The notes under the pieces were generated by a model that was not told where the DNA came from, did no database searches, and saw only the letters and a list, made by a program, of their open reading frames with translations. A stretch of DNA of 55,722 nucleotides from JAGMXM01 sp964458325 (GTDB lineage Bacteria > Verrucomicrobiota > Verrucomicrobiia > Limisphaerales > UBA1319): positions 1 to 55,722 of the forward strand of contig CAYWIM010000018.1 of the NCBI GenBank assembly GCA_964458325.1, in the 5' to 3' direction. The position numbers and the translations under genes were made by a program. Shown here one piece after another: positions 17,201 to 24,820 of this stretch (its first letter is position 1; every line of letters starts with the position of its first letter).

Positions 17201-18462
17201 ATCGTGATCCGGACCTGGGTCCCGGGCCGGTACACCTCGTCATGGTCGTTGGCATCGACCAGGTTGACCGAATCGCACGAGTCGATGATGGGCGGGACAT
17301 TCATCAGGCTGATCCGCGTCAGCGTTTCCGCCGAATTCCCCGCTCGATCAGCCGCTCGCAGCCGCAACAGGTGGTTGCCGTTTCGCCCCGCGGTATCCCA
17401 GAGTGACAATAATGCATTCGCGATTGCGTTGGAGCCTGTCTGGATCCCGGTGAATGGACCCGCCGGTGTCCAATCCGAACCCGCCGCCGCGAAATCCAGG
17501 GTCCAGCTCAGGAGATTCAGGTCGCTGACATCTCCTCTGACCGGCACCATGCCCACGGCCACCGTCAGATCCTGCGGTTGCGTGATGGCAACCGCCGGTA
17601 TGGTGAGGTCGAGGATCGTTCGGGTATCTCCGGAATCCGAAAAATCCGTTTCCCAAGACCCATCCGCAGTCCGGCCTTTCGAACGAAATCGGTAGCCATG
17701 CCCATCCTGGCCAGCAAAGAGTCCATTGGTTTGGGCCGTGTTGACCAGGGACGAAATGTCCGCCCATGCAGGCGCGGAGGCTTGCTCGTCGTAGACTTGG
17801 ATCGTGTAGGCCGCAATTGGCGGATCCGGATAATCCGGCGACCATGATAACGCGATTGGACTCGTGCTGTGGAAGGACGGCAAAGCGTTGACCCGGCTGT
17901 GAGGTTTGTTGGCGGCCAGCTCGACGATCAGACGGAGCTGGCGAGTCGTTTCGCCTCTGAAATCCGGCGACCCCGTATTGTATTCGTATTGAGCGCTGGC
18001 ACGAAGATCAACTGTGCCGCCACCAGTGACATCCTCGAGTCGCACGCTGTAATCGGGAGGCACGGCGTCGACCTGTGCCCAGCTGACCACCGCAGTTTTC
18101 TGTCCCAACGCCGCGCCTCTAGTCATGATATAAATATCCCATGCGGCACGGGTGGCGGTCCCAGCCGGCGCCAGCGGCGCCCGGATGTCTCGCGTGTAAA
18201 AGTCCGGATATACCGTCCAATCCATGTGGGGGACAAACATCGACACCGATGGAGCGGGCGCGGCCGGGGGTTCGGCGGCATCCAGCGAGTCATAGACGTC
18301 AACCGAAGCGGCGTTGACGCCGAAATAGTTGGGATGATCGTTGTAGCCCCCAACATCCACCTTGAGCTGGAGCTGCCACTCCGACACAGAAGCGGCTCCC
18401 ACCACCGTGGCCGCTCCGAGGATCCAATGCATTAGTCCGCTGATCGAAAATGTGGTTTTCAT
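11290..18462 (-). CDS. giant secreted multidomain adhesin-like protein (Ig, split beta-helix, C-type lectin, RCC1)
   Basis: 2390 aa. A signal peptide (1-25) is followed by about 1000 residues of Ig/FN3-like modules with repeated 'DRAGNSAE...', 'DPGAPGSYYFLWDT', 'WTTTG' blocks. A beta-helix opening 'VLVDPRNATGQQDG' lies near 1225. A C-type-lectin-like domain (about 1335-1455: 'SWYNGRDECFRLGGHMATI', 'WVTGEPFTY', 'YVLEFE') follows. Helix rungs then resume, a LamG/DUF1080-like sandwich covers about 1545-1700, and the helix ends at 'DPDYRLSSDSAAVDAG' (about 1735). One Ig domain precedes seven RCC1-like repeats (about 1870-2135), then two Ig domains. The C-terminal 'TIQYCRSLTDPAGW...FYRARLD' module is frequent in Verrucomicrobia. 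It probably binds surfaces or polysaccharide. It starts 3 nt after the 991-aa gene, so the two are likely cotranscribed. Confidence 0.85.
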   Translation of the reverse strand: MKTTFSISGLMHWILGAATVVGAASVSEWQLQLKVDVGGYNDHPNYFGVNAASVDVYDSLDAAEPPAAPAPSVSMFVPHMDWTVYPDFYTRDIRAPLAPAGTATRAAWDIYIMTRGAALGQKTAVVSWAQVDAVPPDYSVRLEDVTGGGTVDLRASAQYEYNTGSPDFRGETTRQLRLIVELAANKPHSRVNALPSFHSTSPIALSWSPDYPDPPIAAYTIQVYDEQASAPAWADISSLVNTAQTNGLFAGQDGHGYRFRSKGRTADGSWETDFSDSGDTRTILDLTIPAVAITQPQDLTVAVGMVPVRGDVSDLNLLSWTLDFAAAGSDWTPAGPFTGIQTGSNAIANALLSLWDTAGRNGNHLLRLRAADRAGNSAETLTRISLMNVPPIIDSCDSVNLVDANDHDEVYRPGTQVRITIQDRNRTAGLAGRITITRGSQAISPPIFDAPMTEDPGAPGSYYFLWDTAGQPDATNYLVETKLGDAANHWDDNGANDFGPDLVLTLDSQGPVIQLTSANSQYPTDNDGVYSPGQTIRIRAIDGNGEANLAAIVTITRTNGAPMATPVNGQAMAPAGAPGAFEFLWTTTGEVATNDYRVSCAIRDRAGNSAGAEIPIQLKANAPVAIISNPAPGSYQRDTFEVRGTASSSFRIFHGAGTPETIGDTSWQLDTYSPAAVTNGILLASLNMSNWADGVYTVRLVASDTAARVTSLSYSTFQIDTTPPAAPVVQISAPADQDGFVRNGNAIAIAGQCESNAVLVSARLIGETGIVLTNSGISVAILPNGSIGGVVTNSQWAEAALGRIEIVVADPAGNPSPAGTSNPLIVDNSPPWIGLQGLAEGAYFAALPILIQGQYFDPGAGVAKIELSTDGGWTFETVSGWTNGSWGVSLDLDFEGLYQIVARATDRLSLTRTTAPVSVNYVVDWFTCNLAFPPDGYDLAESKRLSIVGSAGDAGIQPGFGWRLEYSRDGAQWTLISSGRQTVNNGPIADWNHNYEIPNGPVTLRLTCTNAIGSVACERALTNRLAAPSVFAPLNPLAGAKEAPVDLTLDWSDSTSAGVYEVFLWPATTARPSAPTATASDSQYAVPPPLAVATEYHWQVIARNGMGTNASPVWSFTTSGFPIAELDSPADGPLGAYPMVTVRGTAYSSLTNQLQWYLQVAPGENPAGNWSDIASGSQPVLEGVFGEFQRPGATGTFTYRLRVAMDTATAEARRVVTLADPRAVLVDPRNATGQQDGLSWPTAFSTLEAGANAAGSFTGQVWLASGSYINQNLTLVSGVQLLGSFAGTERIAADRSPGLPSSVLSGSFSNCAYVERICFSNATLTGLAAYAPSHAYLGDFQNHSYFASTTKMSWYNGRDECFRLGGHMATITSDAENGFIGDRVWTLQQTVQPGYYVVGGVLYPNRSWVTGEPFTYEAPYRSYDHSGNCICINNGIRYGWDDMDQNVLAFYVLEFEKPFALVADRCVFLGSTCTNGALAAQNSWIFRGQVSLVDCLHTTIEETTIDKVYGNLTNCLLQTSSAVPITNTWGCLFGWAPALSGGAFVDRFNRADGLVSNNWEAVNLASGTFTIQSNRLRLDDKDNALDPQLRHGLAPTNRYWIGTTLTVASGGNHPEPWVRIEGGDKVLAVLRVENGQWVFGRNGGYVSTGISLVRDQAQAVVIDVDCQRGVYSVLVGQTMVASREPFFEDHPVAERLVLGAAGFDRSGTVYWDDVLVDVPNAGSLVADPGWLDPADPDYRLSSDSAAVDAGLLLPNRIDDLVGTPRPYGTGYDIGCFEHALPMAPELRMAPASQTVAVGSTAILTSEVYGNPRPALQWQFNGEPIPSATNSSLVLTNVQPDQMGLYSVVASNAVGMTSSEPAYLGMYRRMWTQTRVLAYGENSYQENKVPSGLTNTVAIAAGGRHNLALKADGTVAGWTQSPYAPPPNGLSNIVAIAGGTLHSLALRADGRAVGWGPSSFGETNVPAELFDVTAIDANYCYNVTLKSDGTVKAWGYNNKGQTNVPSGLRDVVEIAAGQHFVLARKRDGTLAAWGDNDYGQRDPIPANATNVVAIAAGAFHGLALTAEGRLVAWGRNDYQQREPPSTATNVIAIAAGQVSSYALREDGTVVSWGYTPGGQYPANLTNVVAIDAKGNNCLALVADSPPAILASSSSQTIRVGDRLVLSVLAGNFRRPDYQWLFNGVEIPGATNSFLILANTSAAQAGAYQVRVSNGIGSVLTGPATVAVAQPPAIAIDPQSATANAGDTVRFSVSATGDPPLSYEWYHAGNVIAGASGLELVLTSVAPEQAGNYWVVVASPYGSATSDAATLEVHGVLPPLEPVLDLEIANGRPVLRISGRTGRTYTIQYCRSLTDPAGWQDLRSIPLTQSPEAVEDDGVIADDQRFYRARLD

Positions 18463-18465
18463 GAA

Positions 18466-21441
18466 TTATTCGGCTGCCAGGGTGGGAGTCAGCACGAGTT
18501 CGCACTCGCGTTCGGCCCGGACCCAATACCCCAGCCAGGGTTTCAGGATGCCCTCCGGCGCCGTTGCCATTCGCTGTCCGCCGTTTTCGTACCAGTAAAA
18601 ATAGTTGCGCGCGATTTGCCGCTCATGCGCCTGTTGGATGCCAATGATCTCGACCGTGTCGCCGTTCCGATAACGGATGCGCGCCTCCTTCCATGCCAGC
18701 GGGAAATCGAACGGATTGCCTATCTGGTTCCAGCCCGATTCCAGAGGAATGATCTCGTCCTCGAGCAGCGACGGGCTCCGCCCCCGCACCGAGATCGTCT
18801 GCCCTTCCGGCAGCCAGAGCCAGTAGCCATCGCCTCCCTGGAGCCGAACCCGCTCCGGCTCCGATGCACTGTACGATTGATATCCGCCGTTCAGGAAATG
18901 ATAGAGCTGAAGCGAGCTTGGGATCTGGCTGCCCAGCTCCTTGCCCGCATCCTGCTCATAAGGCCTGCACGGAACTGACGTGAAGTTCCATCCCGCGTTA
19001 AAAGTCCGTTGATGATGGTTCGGACGGCCCTCGAACAACAAGCGGTAGCGAGCCCCAAGACCGCCCGCGGCCTCCACCAGAATCCCGGCGGGCACAAACA
19101 GATTGCTGGTGGTCAACGGTAGATGCACTCGCCACCGGAACGTTTTTTCCTCTTGGGGCTCAAAGACGCCAACGAAAGGATCGACCGGATCGAGCTGGAC
19201 ATCCGCCTCGGTGATCAGCGTGACCGCCACTTGCTGGCCACTGGCGCCAGCACTGTGTTGCACTCGCGCCTGGATATCATAATCCCACTCCGCCGATGCT
19301 GCATGCTGCACTTCGACCGATTGGATGGAATAGACGCTTTCGCTCGGGATGTCGGCGGTCAGCGACAGGAATTCATTGGCGGTGGCCCACGCGATCCGAT
19401 TCCTCTGTTTGACTTCCTCCACCCACCTGGATAGCTCGGCGCCGATCGACGGATCGCCAGAGCTCGCGAAATACATGCCGGCTGCCAAATCGAGCTGAGC
19501 CTGCCCATGGCTCGCGCGGCGGATATTCTCCCAAAACAATTCCAAGTAATTCTCCCGGTATTCAGGAATGGTCTGGATGGCCGTCGCATACCTCGACGCC
19601 ACCTGAGAAATCGCCCTCGCCATCTCTTGATCGAAGATATCTTCGGCCCGGTCGATTCGTTCAAAGTCCGCCTGCATCGCCTCTCGATCGTCTGCCAGCA
19701 AGTGGGTTTTCAAGACACTTAACGCCTCGTCGTACAGCAGCGACTCCGGCATCGAAGTGGGGCTCGCCGAGCGAACGGTCGGAGGCGAGGGTGTCGAGCC
19801 AGGCTTGGCGAGCAATCCGGCGGCGTCGCAACCAGCTGACAAGATCATGTTCGGATCTGGAACATAGCTGGCCAGATGCATGGATTCGATCATCGTTTCC
19901 GTAAGCCGTGAGGTGTACCAAATCTTTGTGGCAATATTTCCTGCAAGCAAAGCGCCGTCGGCTAATCCTTTCACGAACTTCGATGCCACGCTTACATTCT
20001 CGACTACCAGAGTTGACACGTCCTGCCAGCCGTCGCGAATGGTGGCCCAATCCGGGGCGTATAAATCCGTCAGCGTGCTCTTGAGCGTCGCAATCGAAAA
20101 TTCCCGGTCTCGAAGCGAACCGGAGAGACAGCGGAGGTTGTCACAATAGGTTGTGGTGGTTGGAGGATTTTGGCTGGCCAAGCCAGCCGCCAACCCGTCG
20201 ATCATCGCTTGTGAGTGAGGCTTCAATCCATCCGGCCCCGGTCTCCATTGAGCCGCCGGGCGCGAATGAGGATAATCGCCTTTCGTGGCAAAAAACGCCG
20301 CGGAAAACTGGCGATTCTGGCGTCCGATCGCTTGGATATAGCCTTTCCACCGAGCTCGGCTCAATGGATCGCCCCATAACCCCATCGCCAAACTGGTTCC
20401 TATCTTGACAAGGGAGTAGTACGGAATGACCAATTCGGCCATGTTCGCGCTGATATCCGCCGAGAATGAAGCCCGCATATCCTCCAACTGCAGCATGTAT
20501 TCCGAAGCCATGAACAATCGCCGGGCCATCCCTCGATCGCCACTGAACAAGGCCTCCAAACCGCTGGTGTCGTAACCGATGTTTTTTAGCATGTCCAAAC
20601 GCTCCCTGGCCTCCGCTTCGATCGCCGCCGCTGAATCCTGGGGAAACGCAGATGTCATCGAGACATCCCCCGGTCCGTTAAAGACCTTTGTGATTACGCG
20701 CCCCTCTTCGGGAGAGGCGACGCTGTCCTCAAATCCCGTTGCCGGAGACCAACCCGCCACGATCGGCTTGATGTTCACCGTGGAAAAACCGTCGGTGATC
20801 ACCGCCTCGTAAACGCCCACCTCGAACACTTCGAACCGGGCGGATTGACCCGCGGTCAGAACCCCGCTCGAGTCGATCCGGACGCCGTCCTTGAACAAAT
20901 AGGCCTCCCGCAAGGAACCGCATCCGGTCGTGTCCGAGATGTCGAGAACGATGGTGGATTGAACCCGTTCAAATTTGAGGTGCACCGGATCCCCGCACGT
21001 TTTGCAGACCTGAAAGTCCTTTTCCCCCTTCAATTCCGTGGCTCGGAAATGGTAGTTCGCCGGCGTGAAATCCTGCCAAGCCTGATACCGGGCGTCCGGC
21101 AGTACCTGGCCCTTCTCATTCACCGGTCGAATTCGTAGGGTCACATAATCTGGCTCATAACTCGTGTAGGAATATGTTTCTTCTCCAACATCAAAGACAC
21201 GATGCCAGTGGCGCACTCCGGCATATAGAATATAATCCCCTTCCTGATACCCCAAATGCTCCAGACACCATTCCGGACTGTCGCCTGGGCAACCTACATT
21301 CTCCCACCTCTCCACATACGTCGGGCGCGTGCCCACGTGCGTGACCAGATGGTGCGCTCCCGCTTCCCTCGTCAATGCACACAAGATCAGGGCCAGAAGT
21401 ACAATGCTGCCCCGCCTCCGAAACACTTGGATAAAATTCAT
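18466..21441 (-). CDS. large secreted protein of unknown function, cotranscribed with the giant adhesin
   Basis: 991 aa with a signal peptide (hydrophobic 'SIVLLALILCALT', cut near 'EAGA-HH'). The N-terminal region is Cys- and Trp-rich ('VGCPGDSPEWCLEH', 'VCKTCGDP') and includes a beta domain. Residues about 290-640 are predominantly helical, with a Gly/Ala-rich hydrophobic stretch 'GLADGALLAGNIATKI'. The C-terminus has a duplicated 'GWN' module ('NAGWNFTSVPC', later 'ESGWNQIGNPFDFPL' and 'GYWVRAE'), a repeat type seen at the ends of secreted Verrucomicrobia and Chlorobi proteins. I do not recognise the whole. The ATG at 21441 has AGGA about 8 nt upstream. The gene ends 3 nt before the 2390-aa gene, so a shared export or surface role is inferred. 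Confidence 0.75.
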   Translation of the reverse strand: MNFIQVFRRRGSIVLLALILCALTREAGAHHLVTHVGTRPTYVERWENVGCPGDSPEWCLEHLGYQEGDYILYAGVRHWHRVFDVGEETYSYTSYEPDYVTLRIRPVNEKGQVLPDARYQAWQDFTPANYHFRATELKGEKDFQVCKTCGDPVHLKFERVQSTIVLDISDTTGCGSLREAYLFKDGVRIDSSGVLTAGQSARFEVFEVGVYEAVITDGFSTVNIKPIVAGWSPATGFEDSVASPEEGRVITKVFNGPGDVSMTSAFPQDSAAAIEAEARERLDMLKNIGYDTSGLEALFSGDRGMARRLFMASEYMLQLEDMRASFSADISANMAELVIPYYSLVKIGTSLAMGLWGDPLSRARWKGYIQAIGRQNRQFSAAFFATKGDYPHSRPAAQWRPGPDGLKPHSQAMIDGLAAGLASQNPPTTTTYCDNLRCLSGSLRDREFSIATLKSTLTDLYAPDWATIRDGWQDVSTLVVENVSVASKFVKGLADGALLAGNIATKIWYTSRLTETMIESMHLASYVPDPNMILSAGCDAAGLLAKPGSTPSPPTVRSASPTSMPESLLYDEALSVLKTHLLADDREAMQADFERIDRAEDIFDQEMARAISQVASRYATAIQTIPEYRENYLELFWENIRRASHGQAQLDLAAGMYFASSGDPSIGAELSRWVEEVKQRNRIAWATANEFLSLTADIPSESVYSIQSVEVQHAASAEWDYDIQARVQHSAGASGQQVAVTLITEADVQLDPVDPFVGVFEPQEEKTFRWRVHLPLTTSNLFVPAGILVEAAGGLGARYRLLFEGRPNHHQRTFNAGWNFTSVPCRPYEQDAGKELGSQIPSSLQLYHFLNGGYQSYSASEPERVRLQGGDGYWLWLPEGQTISVRGRSPSLLEDEIIPLESGWNQIGNPFDFPLAWKEARIRYRNGDTVEIIGIQQAHERQIARNYFYWYENGGQRMATAPEGILKPWLGYWVRAERECELVLTPTLAAE

Positions 21442-21691
21442 GGGAAAATCCTGCGCCGAGGAAGTGAAAAAGCTGACTTCCAAAGCACAGCAATGGCAAT
21501 GAAGTTGGACTGCTCTTCAATATTTGGTGGCGCATTAGATCCGCTGGCTGAATCCCTGTCAACGCGGATTTGAATGCGCCGCTGGCATACGTTAGGCTGT
21601 GCTGTGCTGCATTCGCCTCGAATCGGCGGAGCTGCGAGATCGGCGCGGACCGGGCGTGACAATCGGCGCCGCACGGTGCAGAATCGCTGCC

Positions 21692-22639
21692 ATGAAATCG
21701 AGAAACGTAGGATCCATTCTTCACGCTGGGCTGGCCTGCTTGACGCTGGCGGCGGCGTGCGTTTCGGCCGCGGATCGGTCGGTGTCGTCAGCATTGCCCG
21801 ACGTCGCGGAGACCGCGGCGGCCATTATCGCGCCGGGGGCCAAGGTCGAGCTGCTGGGCGAGGGCTTCGAGTTTACCGAGGGGCCAGCCGCGGACCGCGA
21901 AGGCAACGTCTATTTCACCGATCAGCCGAACGACCGGATCATGAAATGGTCCGTGGACGGCCGGCTGTCGACGTTTCTAAAGCCATGCGGCCGGGCGAAC
22001 GGATTGTATTTCGATGCCCAGGGCAACCTGCTTGCCTGCGCGGACGAGAAGAACCAGCTCTGGTCGATCGCACCGGATGGCCGGATCCGGGTCTTGATCG
22101 AGAGGTTCGAGGGCAAGTTCCTCAACGGCCCGAACGATCTCTGGGTGCATCCCAAAGGCGGGATCTATTTCACCGATCCGTTCTACCGCCGGAACTACTG
22201 GAAACGCGGCGACAAGGAGCAGGATGGCGAGCATGTGTACCTGTTCGACCCCGCCCGCTCGATGCTGGTTCGCGTGGCCACGGACCTGGTGCGGCCCAAC
22301 GGGATCGTCGGCTCCGCTGACGGCCGGATCCTGTATGTGGCCGATATCGGGGCCGGCAAGACCTACCGATATGCGATCATCGAGGATGGCCGCCTGGCCG
22401 AAAAGACGCTGTTTGCGAACCTCGGTTCCGATGGCATGACTCTCGACACGGAGGGCAATCTCTATCTCACGGGCAAGGGGGTGTCGGTGTTCAGCTCGGC
22501 GGGCGAGAAGATCGCCCATATACCCATCAACGAAAGCTGGACTGCCAACGTCGTCTTCGGCGGCCGGGACCGAAAGACGCTCTTCATCACTGCCCGCGAT
22601 TCTTTTTACGCCCTTCGGATGCGCGTTCGCGGTCTATAA
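21692..22639 (+). CDS. exported SMP-30/gluconolactonase-family protein
   Basis: 315 aa with a signal peptide (1-27, 'AACVSA-AD'). It has the six-bladed SMP-30/gluconolactonase propeller: 'FEFTEGPAADREGNVYFTD' carries the metal-binding Glu63, 'LNGPNDLWVHPKGGIYFTD' carries the conserved Asn-Asp, and 'RPNGIVGSADGRILYVAD' and 'GSDGMTLDTEGNLYLT' supply the further Asn and Asp ligands. Family members hydrolyse sugar lactones with a divalent metal; the exact lactone is not evident. The ATG at 21692 is preferred because it starts the signal peptide. The next gene begins 6 nt after the stop, so the two are probably cotranscribed. Confidence 0.85.
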   Translation: MKSRNVGSILHAGLACLTLAAACVSAADRSVSSALPDVAETAAAIIAPGAKVELLGEGFEFTEGPAADREGNVYFTDQPNDRIMKWSVDGRLSTFLKPCGRANGLYFDAQGNLLACADEKNQLWSIAPDGRIRVLIERFEGKFLNGPNDLWVHPKGGIYFTDPFYRRNYWKRGDKEQDGEHVYLFDPARSMLVRVATDLVRPNGIVGSADGRILYVADIGAGKTYRYAIIEDGRLAEKTLFANLGSDGMTLDTEGNLYLTGKGVSVFSSAGEKIAHIPINESWTANVVFGGRDRKTLFITARDSFYALRMRVRGL

Positions 22640-22645
22640 GCGGCG

Positions 22646-24712
22646 ATGCATTCGGTCGCGTTTCTCCAGGACCTGGCGGTCGTCATGATTGTCGCCGGGC
22701 TGGTGACGGTGGCGTTTCACCGTCTCCGGCAGCCGGTCGTGCTGGGCTACATCCTGGCGGGGGTGATCATCGGGCCGCACACGCCTCCGGCGGCCTTGAT
22801 CCACGATCCGGCAACCATCGATACGCTGGCGGAGCTGGGGGTCATCCTGCTGATGTTCTCGCTGGGGCTCGAGTTCAGCCTCCGAAAACTGACCCGGGTG
22901 GGCGCGCCTGCCCTGGTCGCCGCGCTGCTGGAAATCCTGCTCCTGTTCGGGGCGGGCTACGAGATCGGCCGCTTCTTCGGCTGGCCAGCCCTGGACCGCG
23001 TCTTTCTCGGGGCGATGCTCTCGATGTCCTCGACGACCGTCATCATCAAGGTGCTGGGCGAAATGGGCAAGATGAAGGAGCACTTTGCCCAGTTGATCTT
23101 CGGCATCCTCGTGATCGAGGACATCCTCGGCATCGCCATGATCGCGCTGCTGTCCGGCATCGCCATGACGGGCGGCCTGAGCGTCGGCGACGTGGGGTTG
23201 ACCTTGGGCAAGCTGAGCATCTTCCTGTCGGTCGCCCTGGTGGCGGGCCTGCTCCTGGTGCCGCGGCTGATCGGCTACGTGGCCCGGTTTCGCAGCAACG
23301 AAATGTTGATCGTGACCGTGCTCGCGCTCTGCTTCGGAGTCTCCTTGCTTGCGAAGAAGCTGGGCTACAGCGTCGCGCTGGGCGCGTTCGTGATCGGAGC
23401 GGTGATCGCGGAGGCGAGGGAGATCCGGCGCATCGAGACGCTGCTGGAGCCCGTGCGCGACATGTTCAGCGCGATCTTTTTCGTGGCGATCGGCCTCATG
23501 ATCGATCCGGCGATGCTGCTGACCTACTGGCAGCCGGTTCTGGCGATCACGGTGGCGGTGGTGGCGGGAAAGGTGGTGAGCTGTTCCCTGGGTGCGTTCG
23601 TGGGCGGCAACGACGCGCGCACGTCCCTGCGAGTCGGGCTGGGTCTGGCGCAGATCGGCGAGTTCTCGTTCATCATCGCGTCGCTCGGAGTGACGCTCCA
23701 GGTCACCAGCGCCTTTCTCTATCCGATCGCGGTGGCGGTCTCCGCTGTCACGACTCTGCTGACGCCGTATCTGATCCGGAGCGCGGACAGCCTGGTGGGC
23801 GGTTGGGATCGCTTCGCCCCGAAACCGTTGCGGGATGGACTGGAAATCTACACGCGGTGGGTCGGCCGGTGGAGCGAACAGCGCCATTCGCGACTGGCCA
23901 CGAGGCTGGCTTGGCGCTGGCTGGGCCAGATGGCGCTGAATGCCGCGCTGATCGCCGCGGTGTTTATCGGCGCCGCTTTCGTCGATCGCCGGCCCCCTCA
24001 ATGGCTGAATCGGCTTGGGCTGAATGCGGAGAGCTACCAGGCTGCCCTCTGGCTGACAGGAATGGTGATTTCGATGCCGATGCTGATTGCCACCTTCCGA
24101 AAGCTGCAGGCGCTGGGCCTATTGATCGCGGAGACGGCGGTTCAACCTGCTGCAGCGCGCGAGAAGACCGCCGCCATTCGGGCGGTCGTGGCCCAGGTGG
24201 TTCCGATCACCGGGGCCATCGCACTGGGGCTGTTCGTCCTCGGGCTCAGCTCCGCGCTGCTGCCTTCCCCGAACGTATTCGCGGGGCTGCTGATCCTGCT
24301 GGCCATCATCGCTTGGATCCTGTGGCATTCGTTTGTCCGGGTCTACTCGAAGGCGCAGTTTGCCCTTGAGGAGACCTTTGCGCAGCCTCCGGTGCCGCCG
24401 CATGACAGCGCCTCAGGCGCCCTCCCTTCCATTCTGCGTCAGTCCGATCTGGAAACGGTCAACCTATCGGCCGACTCAGTTGCCGCAGGCCAGCTCATTC
24501 ATGAGCTGCAGCTCCGGACTCGGACCGGCGCAAGCATTGTGGGCATCGTTCGCGGCGAGGCGAGCATCGTCAATCCAGGGGCCGACGAAGAACTGCTGGC
24601 AGGGGACCAGCTTCTGCTCCTGGGCACTCGAGCGCAGCTCGAATCCGCCAAGGCCGCATTGACCAGCCGGCCGAATACGAAATCCAACAACGGCGATCCA
24701 GCCTCCGAGTAA
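22646..24712 (+). CDS. CPA2 (Kef-type) cation/proton antiporter with C-terminal RCK_C domain
   Basis: 688 aa. About 12 membrane helices fill residues 1-385, with family motifs 'RQPVVLGYILAGVIIGPH', 'GVILLMFSLGLEFSL', 'SMSSTTVIIKVLGEM', 'LVIEDILGIAMIAL' and 'GAFVIGAVIAEA'. A second hydrophobic part (about 430-560) precedes a cytosolic RCK_C/TrkA_C domain (about 600-670: 'GASIVGIVRGEASIVNPGAD', then 'LLAGDQLLLLGT'). No NAD-binding TrkA_N domain is present, so nucleotide gating as in KefC is unlikely; ligand sensing through RCK_C is inferred. It is probably a K+ or Na+/H+ exchanger. Confidence 0.9.
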   Translation: MHSVAFLQDLAVVMIVAGLVTVAFHRLRQPVVLGYILAGVIIGPHTPPAALIHDPATIDTLAELGVILLMFSLGLEFSLRKLTRVGAPALVAALLEILLLFGAGYEIGRFFGWPALDRVFLGAMLSMSSTTVIIKVLGEMGKMKEHFAQLIFGILVIEDILGIAMIALLSGIAMTGGLSVGDVGLTLGKLSIFLSVALVAGLLLVPRLIGYVARFRSNEMLIVTVLALCFGVSLLAKKLGYSVALGAFVIGAVIAEAREIRRIETLLEPVRDMFSAIFFVAIGLMIDPAMLLTYWQPVLAITVAVVAGKVVSCSLGAFVGGNDARTSLRVGLGLAQIGEFSFIIASLGVTLQVTSAFLYPIAVAVSAVTTLLTPYLIRSADSLVGGWDRFAPKPLRDGLEIYTRWVGRWSEQRHSRLATRLAWRWLGQMALNAALIAAVFIGAAFVDRRPPQWLNRLGLNAESYQAALWLTGMVISMPMLIATFRKLQALGLLIAETAVQPAAAREKTAAIRAVVAQVVPITGAIALGLFVLGLSSALLPSPNVFAGLLILLAIIAWILWHSFVRVYSKAQFALEETFAQPPVPPHDSASGALPSILRQSDLETVNLSADSVAAGQLIHELQLRTRTGASIVGIVRGEASIVNPGADEELLAGDQLLLLGTRAQLESAKAALTSRPNTKSNNGDPASE

Positions 24713-24758
24713 GTCTCGAGATGGGGCTGTGAAGGACGTTGGTTACGCCTGTGTCGCC

Positions 24759-24776
24759 GCGCGGATATTATCGCGC
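24759..24776. terminator. weak hairpin between convergent genes
   Basis: GCGCG (24759-24763) can pair with CGCGC (24772-24776) across an AT-rich 8-nt loop. Three Ts follow on the plus strand. It lies in the 108-nt gap between the antiporter and the convergent dimethylformamidase-like gene. Support is limited to position and symmetry. Confidence 0.25.
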
Positions 24777-24820
24777 TTTGGAGGCAGGAGAACCTGTAAC
24801 TGGCACGGGCGCAGATGGAT

